From contig SLOL01000019.1 in NCBI GenBank assembly GCA_007132495.1, positions 1-48,767 on the forward strand: a DNA stretch of 48,767 nt, in the 5' to 3' direction. The DNA comes from Balneolales bacterium (GTDB taxonomy: Bacteria > Bacteroidota > Rhodothermia > Balneolales > Natronogracilivirgulaceae). Below the pieces are notes generated by a model. That model was not told the DNA's origin. It was given only the letters and a program-made list of their open reading frames with translations, and did no database searches. Below, piece after piece: positions 34,379-43,160 of the stretch. Position 1 is the stretch's first letter, and each line of letters begins with the position of its first letter. The translations under genes were made by a program, and so were the position numbers.

Positions 34379-35404
34379 ATGGAACCTCCCCCAAAAAAAA
34401 CCATATCCGAAATCGGTCGCAGCGGATTGATTAAGGAGTTGAATAAATACTCTTCATGGAGATCTGAACAGGTTGTCAAGGGAATCGGTGACGATGCGGC
34501 AGTTTTAGAGCGCAATGAAACCACTTATACCCTCATCTCCAGCGAAACTTTTGTTGAAGGTGTTGAGTTTGACCTCACCTTCATGCCCTTTCATCAGATA
34601 GGTGCCAAAGTGATATCCGCGACAGTCAGTGATATCTATGCTATGAACGGCCATCCGAAAGCGGTATTGGTCAATCTGGCGATTCCGAACCGGGTGACCG
34701 TGGACATGATTGAGGAACTTTATAAAGGAATTGGCATGGCATGTTCCGATTATCAATGCCAGCTTTCCGGAGGAGACCTCACGGGATCCCATAATGCCGT
34801 TATTATTTCTGTTACCGTGTATGGAGAAGTTGAGAAGGATCTTATCATTTACAATAGCGGGGCCCGGACCGATGATGCGATTTGCATTACCGGGGACCTT
34901 GGCAGCGCACTCGCCGGCCTTAAGATTTTGCTCCGGGAAAAAAGCCACTGGCAGGAATCCGACGACCCGGTAATGCAACCGGATCTGACCCCGTGGGAGT
35001 ATGTCGTTAAACGACAACTTGTACCGGTTGCACGCAAGGATGTCATCAACCTGTTTCAGGAACACCGAATCATCCCGACATCAATGATTGATATAAGCCA
35101 GGGACTGATTCATGACCTTCAAAGAGTCCTCAACAGTTCGGGAAAAGGAGCCTACCTTTATCAGGCGGCATTCCCGATCGATTTACAAACGCGGGAAGTT
35201 GCTAATGAAATGGAGGAGGATGTCGACAAGTACGCCTTGTATGGGGGTGAAGATTTTGAATTGATGTTTACGGCAAATGAAAAGGTGGTGGAAGCACTGG
35301 CTGAACATTTCAGTAATTTTTCTGTGATCGGAAAAATAACAGAATCAAAGGAGCTTCTCGAGATGCAAACAGCCGAAGGGGAAGTGGTGACCTTCGAAAA
35401 GTAA
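34379..35404 (+). CDS. thiL: Thiamine-monophosphate kinase
   Basis: This 341 aa enzyme phosphorylates thiamine monophosphate to the active diphosphate with ATP. It is a PurM-like kinase with the family motifs GIGDDAAVL (about 40-48), SETFVEGVEFD, VISATVSDIYAMNG with the metal-binding Asp, LSGGDLTGS, and MIDISQGLIHDL followed by YGGEDFELMF. The length is normal. It lies alone behind the exbD terminator and intron-like remnant, and 117 bp before ftsH. Thiamine diphosphate is the cofactor of the 2-oxoglutarate dehydrogenase encoded 4 kb away, but co-regulation is not shown. Confidence 0.94.
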   Translation: MEPPPKKTISEIGRSGLIKELNKYSSWRSEQVVKGIGDDAAVLERNETTYTLISSETFVEGVEFDLTFMPFHQIGAKVISATVSDIYAMNGHPKAVLVNLAIPNRVTVDMIEELYKGIGMACSDYQCQLSGGDLTGSHNAVIISVTVYGEVEKDLIIYNSGARTDDAICITGDLGSALAGLKILLREKSHWQESDDPVMQPDLTPWEYVVKRQLVPVARKDVINLFQEHRIIPTSMIDISQGLIHDLQRVLNSSGKGAYLYQAAFPIDLQTREVANEMEEDVDKYALYGGEDFELMFTANEKVVEALAEHFSNFSVIGKITESKELLEMQTAEGEVVTFEK

Positions 35405-35521
35405 CAGGATATAAAATTGCGTATCTTGCAGAATGTATTGCCGGTAGATAGATTCATATATTTCATTCTCTCTTGTTTCCGGTCCGTAGCCGCATCACGG
35501 TATTACCGGTAGCGATTAGCA

Positions 35522-37537
35522 ATGCCTTCTTATGCCATCAACATGTCTGAAAAAAAAGAGCCTTTAAAGGGTAAAAAAGAGTCGAAAAAAAAGAGTGAGC
35601 AGAAGCCTCGCTTCCCCATATGGATTTATCTGGTTCTCTTTCTGATCCTGTTAGCCATTCCTTATCTCTCCATATTTCCGGAAGAGACACAAACCATTTC
35701 ATACAGTGAGTTTTTGAGTCACGTGAGGCAGGGATATGTCGAGCAGGTAACGATCATTGACGGCAGGACCATAGAAGGGACCTTCAGGCCGGATGCTGTT
35801 CGGGAAGGACATGTACATTATGAACAACCTTCCGGTTTTGCGTGGTTTGACACCAATGAGGAGGATGATTTGTCATCTTACCCGTTTGCATTAACGATGA
35901 TAGAGGGAGATGAAATCAGAGCCACTCTTGACGAACACGGTGTTGCATATGATGCAAAAATAAGTGATAACTGGTTCAGTAATGTGTTTATCTGGTTCAT
36001 ACCGCTGCTGATACTGATTGCATTCTGGGTATTTATTTTCCGACGTATGAATCCCGGTTCACAGATGATGAATATCGGCAAGAACAAAGCTTCACTCTAC
36101 GACAGTCAAAGTGAAAACCAGATTACATTCAAGGATGTAGCCGGACTCGAGGAGGCCAAGGAGGAGGTTGAAGAGGTGGTCGCCTTTTTGAAAGATCCCC
36201 AAAAATTCACCAAACTCGGAGGGAATATCCCCAAAGGTGTACTGCTTGTGGGACCCCCGGGAACCGGAAAGACCATGCTGGGCAAGGCAACGGCAGGCGA
36301 GGCGAATGTCCCGTTTTTCAGTCTCAGCGGGTCGGATTTTGTTGAAATGTTCGTCGGAGTGGGCGCATCCCGGGTACGCGATTTGTTTAAACAGGCCAAA
36401 GAAAAGGCACCGTGTATCATATTCATTGATGAAATCGATGCGATCGGACGCAGTCGTGGAAAAAATCAAATGACCGGTTCCAATGACGAACGGGAAAATA
36501 CGCTGAATCAGTTGCTTTCAGAGATGGATGGGTTTAATACGGACAAGGGGGTTATCATTATGGCGGCTACGAACCGGCCAGACGTTCTGGATTCGGCATT
36601 AATGCGGCCGGGACGATTTGATCGCCAGATTCTGATTGATAAACCCGATTTGAAAGGCAGAGTTGAGGTGCTTCAAGTGCACACCGACAAGCTGATCGTA
36701 TCGGAGAATGTGGACCTGCAGTTGCTTGCTTCGCAAACACCCGGGTTTGCCGGAGCTGAACTGGCCAATATGTGTAATGAGGCCGCACTCCTTGCATCCC
36801 GCAGGAATAAAGAGCAGATTGAGATGATCGATTTTCAGGATGCTATTGAACGGGTGGTGGCAGGACTGGAAAAGAAAAACAAAATCATCAGCCCCGGTGA
36901 ACGGGAAATAATCGCATATCATGAGGCGGGTCACGCAATTGCGGGATGGTATCTCGAACATACCGATCCCGTGCTCAAAGTCAGTATTGTGCCCCGGGGG
37001 TTTGCTGCGCTTGGTTATACCCTGCAGACCCCGCTGGAAGACCGCTTTCTTATGACAACAGAGGAGCTGGATGAAAAAATATGTGCATTGCTGGGTGGCC
37101 GGGTTTCCGAGGAGTTGATATTTGGGAAAATATCGACCGGAGCCCGGAATGACCTGGAGCGTGTTTCGAAACTTGCCTATGCCATGGTAACAGAATATGG
37201 GATGAGTGAAGAGCTGGGCAGTATTTCGTATTTCGATTCAACTTCGGATGAACGTGCATTCGCTGTGCAAAAACCATATTCTGAGGAAACGGCCGAACGT
37301 ATTGATGAGGCTGTACAATCCATATTGAAACGAAATTACTGCCGGACCAGGGATCTACTCGTGCAGAAAAAAAGTAAGCTGATCTCGCTCTCCAAAGCAT
37401 TGCTCGAAAAAGAAATACTGGGTGCACACGATTTGATAGATCTTCTTGGTGAACGGCCACTCGGAAAATATCCGGTTACACCTGCCGTTTCTTCCACGGA
37501 TGCCGGGGAATCGACATCAGTTGAAATCAAAAAGTGA
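35522..37537 (+). CDS. ftsH: ATP-dependent zinc metalloprotease FtsH
   Basis: This 671 aa membrane-anchored AAA+ protease degrades misfolded membrane proteins and regulators. Order: a Lys-rich cytoplasmic N-terminus, a transmembrane helix (about 32-50), a small periplasmic domain, a second helix (about 155-175), the AAA module with Walker A GPPGTGKT and Walker [13 protein letters not shown], and the M41 peptidase with HEAGH. The usual distal metal-ligand region is followed by an Asp/Ser-rich tail. Starts at 35522 or 35543 (MSEKKEP) are both possible. It is transcribed alone; relatives often pair it with hpt or tilS, not seen here. Confidence 0.96.
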   Translation: MPSYAINMSEKKEPLKGKKESKKKSEQKPRFPIWIYLVLFLILLAIPYLSIFPEETQTISYSEFLSHVRQGYVEQVTIIDGRTIEGTFRPDAVREGHVHYEQPSGFAWFDTNEEDDLSSYPFALTMIEGDEIRATLDEHGVAYDAKISDNWFSNVFIWFIPLLILIAFWVFIFRRMNPGSQMMNIGKNKASLYDSQSENQITFKDVAGLEEAKEEVEEVVAFLKDPQKFTKLGGNIPKGVLLVGPPGTGKTMLGKATAGEANVPFFSLSGSDFVEMFVGVGASRVRDLFKQAKEKAPCIIFIDEIDAIGRSRGKNQMTGSNDERENTLNQLLSEMDGFNTDKGVIIMAATNRPDVLDSALMRPGRFDRQILIDKPDLKGRVEVLQVHTDKLIVSENVDLQLLASQTPGFAGAELANMCNEAALLASRRNKEQIEMIDFQDAIERVVAGLEKKNKIISPGEREIIAYHEAGHAIAGWYLEHTDPVLKVSIVPRGFAALGYTLQTPLEDRFLMTTEELDEKICALLGGRVSEELIFGKISTGARNDLERVSKLAYAMVTEYGMSEELGSISYFDSTSDERAFAVQKPYSEETAERIDEAVQSILKRNYCRTRDLLVQKKSKLISLSKALLEKEILGAHDLIDLLGERPLGKYPVTPAVSSTDAGESTSVEIKK

Positions 37538-37735
37538 TGTTTGGAATTGTAATTTTCGGTGTGCAGATATCGGGGACGCGCTGAATAACAAGCTGCCCGG
37601 ATATGAAACCAGGATATTCCGGTAACACGGATCTGATGATGTGGAGATCAGGTCTATTCGCCGGATGGAACCGTTTTATACAGAATGTTGTTGAGATATC
37701 TTCACATCCCGATAAAGAACCTGATTACCTGAATT

Positions 37736-38155
37736 GTGATTTACGTTACCCGGAAAGAGCATTTTACGGCTGCCCATCGCCTTCACAATCCGGATAAGAG
37801 CGATGAGTGGAACCGGTCCACTTTCGGACCCTGTAACCACCCGAATTGGCACGGGCACAATTATATTGTCGAGGTTACGGTTGCCGGTAAACCCGATCCG
37901 GAAACCGGCTATGTCATTGACCTTGGTCATCTCAAATCATTGATTCAGGAACGAATTCTCTCAAAATGTGATCACAAAAACCTTAATTTGGATGTCGATT
38001 TTTTAAATGGAGTTATTCCGTCAGCAGAAAATCTTGCTAAATCGTTTTATATGGAACTTTCGTCCGATATCGAAAAATTGGCATATAGTGGATATCTTCA
38101 TTCGGTTACATTGCATGAGACCGAACGTAATACCGCCGAATACCGTGAAGTATAA
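37736..38155 (+). CDS. 6-pyruvoyltetrahydropterin synthase family protein, PTPS-II signature
   Basis: This 139 aa T-fold enzyme starts with GTG. Zinc ligands are His14 (TAAHRL), His39 and His41 (WHGHNY); the catalytic Cys is Cys33 in GPCNHPNWHGH. The spacing Cys-X5-His-Gly-His is that of the tetrahydrobiopterin-type synthase (PTPS-II, as in animals), not the CX3HGH of queuosine QueD. CDHKNLN and a C-terminal HETERN complete the active site. It lies 21 bases before folE2, which makes its substrate dihydroneopterin triphosphate. The likely role is tetrahydrobiopterin synthesis, although a queuosine or folate role cannot be excluded without assay. Confidence 0.85.
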   Translation: MIYVTRKEHFTAAHRLHNPDKSDEWNRSTFGPCNHPNWHGHNYIVEVTVAGKPDPETGYVIDLGHLKSLIQERILSKCDHKNLNLDVDFLNGVIPSAENLAKSFYMELSSDIEKLAYSGYLHSVTLHETERNTAEYREV

Positions 38156-38176
38156 CTTATTGACTTTTAAACGTCC

Positions 38177-39076
38177 ATGATTACGAATAACCTGAAACGT
38201 TCTTACGACCCGACATTCACCCTGTCAGATGGCTATAAAAGCAGTTTGCCGGATCTGCAAAACGCTCCGGCTTCTCTGATTGAGGGTGCCAATGTACCCA
38301 TCCAGCAGGTAGGTATCTCCAATTTCCGGCTTCCCCTGAAATTCGCCGGGAGAGACGGCAGTATCCATACACTGGAAACATCGGTTGATGGTTATGTCAG
38401 CCTGGATGCCGATAAAAAAGGCATCAATATGAGCCGGATCATGCGCACCTTCTACGAATTCAAGGATGAGGTGATCACTTCAGAAGTTATTGAATATATC
38501 CTCAGAGCATATAAGGACAATCTGAACAGCCGGGACAGTTTTTTGCGGCTGCAGGTTAACTATCCGATGATACAGAAGAGTCTGCGTTCGGATCTCGAGG
38601 GTTATCAGTACTACGCTATCTCTTTTGAAGGTCAAATGAATGACAGAGGAGATATGCAAAAATTCATGCACATTGAGTTTGATTACAGCAGTGCCTGTCC
38701 ATGCTCATTTGAGCTGGCAGAACACGCACGCGATACGAGAGATGTGGCAGCCATATCACACAGTCAGCGCAGTTTGGCCCATGTTACCGTTGAGTGCCGG
38801 GATTATCTTCACCCCGAAGAGCTGGTTGAACTTCTCCGGGATGCTTTGATGACGGAGACCCAGGTTATGGTTAAGCGGGAAGATGAACAGGCTTTTGCCG
38901 AGCTGAACGGAGCCTATCAGAAGTTCGTGGAAGATGCCGCCCGTCTGGTATATGACCGGCTGAACCATCATGAACAAGTATATGACTTCGTGGTGAGATG
39001 CAACCATATGGAAAGTCTCCACAGTCATGATGCCGTCAGCAGAATCTGCAAAGGAGTTCCCGGTGGCTTGCGCTGA
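38177..39076 (+). CDS. folE2: GTP cyclohydrolase IB
   Basis: This 299 aa T-fold enzyme converts GTP to dihydroneopterin triphosphate. It is a zinc-independent alternative to FolE that can use Mn or Fe. The family core is visible: SACPCSFEL with Cys174 and Cys176, then ISHSQRS and a C-terminal HEQVYDFVVRCNHMESLHSHDAV. KGINMSR (81-87) replaces the more usual GIHMSR. It follows the PTPS gene by 21 bases and forms a two-gene pterin operon with it. The downstream kgd gene is convergent, with only 25 bp between the two stops. Confidence 0.94.
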   Translation: MITNNLKRSYDPTFTLSDGYKSSLPDLQNAPASLIEGANVPIQQVGISNFRLPLKFAGRDGSIHTLETSVDGYVSLDADKKGINMSRIMRTFYEFKDEVITSEVIEYILRAYKDNLNSRDSFLRLQVNYPMIQKSLRSDLEGYQYYAISFEGQMNDRGDMQKFMHIEFDYSSACPCSFELAEHARDTRDVAAISHSQRSLAHVTVECRDYLHPEELVELLRDALMTETQVMVKREDEQAFAELNGAYQKFVEDAARLVYDRLNHHEQVYDFVVRCNHMESLHSHDAVSRICKGVPGGLR

Positions 39077-39101
39077 TACGGAGAGACCGCCCAAAAGTTT
39101 T

Positions 39102-42100
39102 TCATTTCGATAGACCGAGCGCCTGATGCAGGAGCAGCTCCTGTTCAGCGGCATGAATCTGGGATGTGCCGGTGGCAGGAGAAGCCGATGCCATCCGTCC
39201 GGCATATTCAAGATGCTGGCCTTTTTGGAGGAGTCCTTCAAAACGGTCTTTGATGAATTGCCATCCACCCATATTTTGAGGCTCTTCCTGACACCAGACA
39301 ATCTCTTTGGTCCCTTTGAACTCTTTGAACAGAGCCTTCATACTTTCATCAGGAAAAGGATAGAACTGCTCCAACCTTGCAATGGCGATGTCCTCGACCT
39401 CCTCATTTTGTCGTAAATCCTCCAGATCGTAGTAAACTTTACCGGAGCAGATGACCAGACGCCGAACCTTTTCGGGATCCCCGGTTCGGGAATCGGGGAT
39501 CAACTCGTCGAAAGTCCCGTCAGCCAGTTCCTCGATAGATGTAACCACCTTGCTATGGCGTAACAGACTTTTCGGAGACATGATTACCAGCGGTTTGTTG
39601 TCGGTTCGCAGTGCCTGCCTGCGCAGAATGTGGAAATACTGTGCCGGGGTCGAACAGTTCACCACTTGTATGTTATTTTCGGCCGAGAGCTGCAGAAATC
39701 GTTCAAGTCGAGCCGAAGAATGCTCGGGCCCCTGCCCTTCAAAACCGTGGGGCAGCAGTAAAACAACGCCACTGGTTTGGCGCCACTTGACTTCACTTGC
39801 CGCAATATACTGGTCAATGATGATCTGAGCGCCATTGATAAAATCACCGAACTGGGCCTCCCACAGAACCAATGCTTCCGGATGCAGACTGCTGTAACCG
39901 AACTCAAAGCCGAGTACAGCGAACTCACTGAGCAGACTGTTGTATACTTCATAGTAGGCCTGGCCATCCTCAATATTGTTCAATGGCACAAAAGTCTGGC
40001 TCTTCTCTGTTCCATGAAGAACAGAATGGCGATGAGAAAACGTGCCCCGTTCCGAATCCTGACCGGTCAGACGTACCGGCCGCTTTTCGGTCAGCAGGCT
40101 GCCGAATGCCAGCGCCTCGGCAAAACCCCAGTCAATTTTTTCCTGGTTTTCTTCAACGATCTCGTTCCTCTTCGCCAATATCCTCAACAGCTTGGGGTTG
40201 GCATCAAAGTCCTGTGGAAGGGTATTCAGCTTGCGCCCGATCTCCTTCAGTCTGTTCAGGTCAAATCGGGTGTCAGGAAGGCCTTTCGACCACTCCTTCT
40301 GAGGTTTATCCTCTCTGGTTAATTGTTTTTTGGTTACATCTCCGTTGGTTTTTGCTTTTTTGGCGTCCTTGAATGCGGCTTCAAGCAATTCGTCGAATTC
40401 GTCAAAAATCTGCTGGGTTTCTTTCTGTGTCAGTTCGTTACGCTGTACCAGTTCGTTGGTGTAACACTCTCTGACACTGGGATGGTCATGGATTTCCTTA
40501 TATAAGCCAGGCTGGGTGAAAGCCGGTTCGTCACCCTCGTTGTGACCATGTTTCCGGTAGCAGATGAGATCAATGACGACATCCTTGCCAAACTTTTGCC
40601 GGTAGTCGAGTGCCAGTTTAATACTTTGAATCGCTGCTTCCGGCTCATCGCCGTTTACATGGAATATCGGAGCAAGGATCATCTTGGCAATGTCAGAGGC
40701 GTATTCGGTAGATCTTCCATCTTTCGGAAGTGTAGTAAAGCCGATCTGATTGTTGATGATCAGATGGATGGTGCCCCCGGTACTGAATCCGTCAAGCTGT
40801 GACATGTTCAGCGTTTCGGCCACCACACCCTGTCCCGTGAATGCTGCATCACCGTGAATAAGCAGCGGAATGACATTCTTGCCGGCATTTTCCGGCTCCA
40901 TTTTATCCTGAAGAGCCCTTGCCGCCCCTTCTACAACCGGATTTACCGACTCCAAATGACTTGGGTTCGGCATCAACAGCATATTGATCTCTTTATCGTT
41001 TTTTGCTTTGTGGACGGCTGTAGCTCCGAGGTGATATTTAACGTCACCCGAACCCTGGGCGCTTTCGGGATCGATATTTCCTTCAAATTCGGCAAATACT
41101 TTCTTGTAGGATTTGTTCATGGTATTGACCAGGACATTTAGACGCCCCCGGTGGGCCATGCCAAGAACCATGTCCGTTACATCGTAGGTTGCTGCCCGCT
41201 CCAGCAGATAGTCAAGCATGGGGATGAGTGTATCGGCTCCTTCCAGCGAAAATCGTTTGTGTCCGATGTACTTCTTATGCAGAAACTCTTCAAAGGCACT
41301 TGCCTGGTTCAGTTTGTGAAGGATTTGTCGTTTTTCATCCTTGGAGAGGCCGGGATCGTTCATGGTGGTTTCCATGGTATCCCGCAGCCAGGCGCGCTCA
41401 TCAATATCCAGGATATGGGTGTATTCAGCACCGATGTGACCACAATAAGTCTTCCTGAGTATGTCGATAATATTACGAAGGGTGGTGACCTCGTTCGATC
41501 CGCCCAGTTTGCCGGGATAAAACTTGCGGTCGAGGTCCCACATGGTCAGATCGTGGTAATGAAAATCAAGCTCCGGATTATATCCGGTTCCGAACCGCAG
41601 CGGGTTGAGTTCGGCCATGACGTGGCCATGTCGCCGATACCGGTCAATCAGTCGGCTTACAGCAACCGATTTTTTGTCTGAAGCAAAATTGTCAGACCTT
41701 CCATCCAATGCCCCGACATACTGATCTGTTCCGAACGGAATCGGCTCGTAGGGAATGTTGAGCTCCTCAAAAATGGATTCGAAAAAATCAGTTGGACCTG
41801 CAAGGAGTTCCTGGACTCTGGCAAGGAAAGAGCCCGATTCGGCACCCTGGATAATCCGGTGATCATAGGTACAGGTTACATTCATGACCCGGCTGATGCC
41901 CAGATGGCTCAGCAAATCCTGTGACATGGACTGAAACTCTGCCGGGTAGTTCATCGCACCCGTTGCGATAATGGCCCCCTGCCCCTTCATCAGGCGTGGC
42001 ATGGAAGAAACCGTCCCAATGGTCCCGGGATTGGTGATGGAGATCGTTGTCCCCTGAAAGTCCTCGACTTCAAGCTCGTTTTTTCGTGCACGGTCAATCA

Positions 42101-42836
42101 GTCCATGAAAAGCTTCCAAAAATTCACGGAAATTCATCTTGTCAACGCCCTTGATATTTGGAACAACAAGGTTACGCGATCCGTCTTTATTGGCAAGATC
42201 GATAGCAATTCCAAGATTGACGGTGCCGGGTATGACCCGGACCGCCTTTCCGTTCTTTTTGTCGAAATGATGATTGATTTGCGGATAGTCCCGCAATGCC
42301 TTGATGATAGCCCATGCAATAAAATGAGTCAGGGTGGCTTTGGGCTGGAGCCGTTTTTCAAGATACATGTTGATTACCCTGCGATCCTCCATCAACATTT
42401 TGACAGGGATAGTCCGCAGGGAAGTGGCGGTCGGGATTTCAAGGCTATCCTCCATGTTGTCGGATATCTTGCTCGAAACCCCTTTAAGCGGCTTGTAGTC
42501 ATATTGTAAATCCAAAGACTCTTCGGCCTTCTCTCTCTCTGATTCCCTGCTCTTCTTTGTACGGTCTGCTTCCTTTTCCGTTCGGGAAGTTTCTTTACGG
42601 GATTTCGGCCCGGTTGTGTCCGTTGATTTATCGGCCTTCTGTTTTGTTTTTACAGATGGCCGGTCGTCGGGTGTACTCTCGGTCGCATCAGGACCGGATT
42701 CGGATTTGCCGTTCCCCATTTTTTCAAAGTAGGAGCGCCAGTACTCCGGTACCGCCTCAGGGTTCTCCAGATACTGATCATACAGTTCCTCAACCAGGGC
42801 GGCATTGGGCCCGAAATGTGCTTCTAAATTTTTCAA
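39102..42836 (-). CDS. kgd: Multifunctional 2-oxoglutarate dehydrogenase/decarboxylase, E2-E1 fusion
   Basis: This 1244 aa single chain resembles the actinobacterial Kgd/OdhA enzyme (1231 aa in Mycobacterium tuberculosis). Order: N-terminal E1-type tail (MKNLEAHFGPNAALVEELYD), a charged linker (about 50-115), an E2 acyltransferase domain (about 125-345) ending in YDHRIIQGAESG with the catalytic His, then the E1 thiamine-diphosphate domain with MAHRGRLNVL, GDAAFTGQG and INNQIGFTT, and the transketolase C-terminal domain. No lipoyl domain is present, so it must borrow one from another E2. It supplies succinyl-CoA for the TCA cycle. It is monocistronic and divergent from pepF. Confidence 0.95.
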   Translation of the reverse strand: MKNLEAHFGPNAALVEELYDQYLENPEAVPEYWRSYFEKMGNGKSESGPDATESTPDDRPSVKTKQKADKSTDTTGPKSRKETSRTEKEADRTKKSRESEREKAEESLDLQYDYKPLKGVSSKISDNMEDSLEIPTATSLRTIPVKMLMEDRRVINMYLEKRLQPKATLTHFIAWAIIKALRDYPQINHHFDKKNGKAVRVIPGTVNLGIAIDLANKDGSRNLVVPNIKGVDKMNFREFLEAFHGLIDRARKNELEVEDFQGTTISITNPGTIGTVSSMPRLMKGQGAIIATGAMNYPAEFQSMSQDLLSHLGISRVMNVTCTYDHRIIQGAESGSFLARVQELLAGPTDFFESIFEELNIPYEPIPFGTDQYVGALDGRSDNFASDKKSVAVSRLIDRYRRHGHVMAELNPLRFGTGYNPELDFHYHDLTMWDLDRKFYPGKLGGSNEVTTLRNIIDILRKTYCGHIGAEYTHILDIDERAWLRDTMETTMNDPGLSKDEKRQILHKLNQASAFEEFLHKKYIGHKRFSLEGADTLIPMLDYLLERAATYDVTDMVLGMAHRGRLNVLVNTMNKSYKKVFAEFEGNIDPESAQGSGDVKYHLGATAVHKAKNDKEINMLLMPNPSHLESVNPVVEGAARALQDKMEPENAGKNVIPLLIHGDAAFTGQGVVAETLNMSQLDGFSTGGTIHLIINNQIGFTTLPKDGRSTEYASDIAKMILAPIFHVNGDEPEAAIQSIKLALDYRQKFGKDVVIDLICYRKHGHNEGDEPAFTQPGLYKEIHDHPSVRECYTNELVQRNELTQKETQQIFDEFDELLEAAFKDAKKAKTNGDVTKKQLTREDKPQKEWSKGLPDTRFDLNRLKEIGRKLNTLPQDFDANPKLLRILAKRNEIVEENQEKIDWGFAEALAFGSLLTEKRPVRLTGQDSERGTFSHRHSVLHGTEKSQTFVPLNNIEDGQAYYEVYNSLLSEFAVLGFEFGYSSLHPEALVLWEAQFGDFINGAQIIIDQYIAASEVKWRQTSGVVLLLPHGFEGQGPEHSSARLERFLQLSAENNIQVVNCSTPAQYFHILRRQALRTDNKPLVIMSPKSLLRHSKVVTSIEELADGTFDELIPDSRTGDPEKVRRLVICSGKVYYDLEDLRQNEEVEDIAIARLEQFYPFPDESMKALFKEFKGTKEIVWCQEEPQNMGGWQFIKDRFEGLLQKGQHLEYAGRMASASPATGTSQIHAAEQELLLHQALGLSK

Positions 42837-43160
42837 ATTTCAGAGTATTTTAAGATGGTGAATGGGATGGTGACCAAACGCTATTCCATGGAGACATGAA
42901 CGGATATAAAAATCTACGTTATTATAACGTCAAAAAACGAAAAAACGTTGTTTTTATACACTGATAATATGATTCTCATCAACGGAGTGTTGTCTCTAAC
43001 GGAAAACCACATGCTTGGAGGATAACTATAAACGATAGATAATGAAGGAGTAGCGAACCCGCTGTCATGAACCGGAAAATCCGGTCTCATCAAAGTTATG
43101 TATTACTCCAACCTTCTTTTTTTCTTATACTCTGTGTTCACGAAATGGAATTGGAAAGTT
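42837..43160. other. Intergenic region, 324 bp, kgd/pepF divergent promoters
   Basis: The left half is AT-rich and should hold the kgd promoter (a minus-strand TTG near 42930 followed by TATATCCG is a weak candidate with 22 base spacing). The right half holds the foldable pepF leader at 43015-43111. No gene is visible. Confidence 0.5.
43015..43111 (+). ncRNA. Candidate multibranch structured leader of pepF
   Basis: TTGGAG (43015-43020) pairs with CTCCAA (43106-43111) and ATAACT (43022-43027) with AGTTAT (43094-43099), enclosing two hairpins: AGCG-AACC-CGCT (43052-43063) and ACCGGA-AAA-TCCGGT (43071-43085). The conserved-looking GGAGTAGC and GCTGTCAT lie around the first hairpin. It ends 49 bases before the pepF start. 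It could be a regulatory leader; I do not recognise a known class. Confidence 0.4.

Noticed and set aside
37603..37797. 64-codon frame before the PTPS gene
   Set aside because: It overlaps the PTPS start in another frame and its translation has no protein-like pattern.
43015..43111. yybP-ykoY manganese riboswitch before pepF
   Set aside because: GGAGTAGC and GCTGTCA resemble parts of it, but the 3' GAGACC-type segment is missing, the element is short, and the gene is not a metal transporter. Kept only as an unclassified leader.
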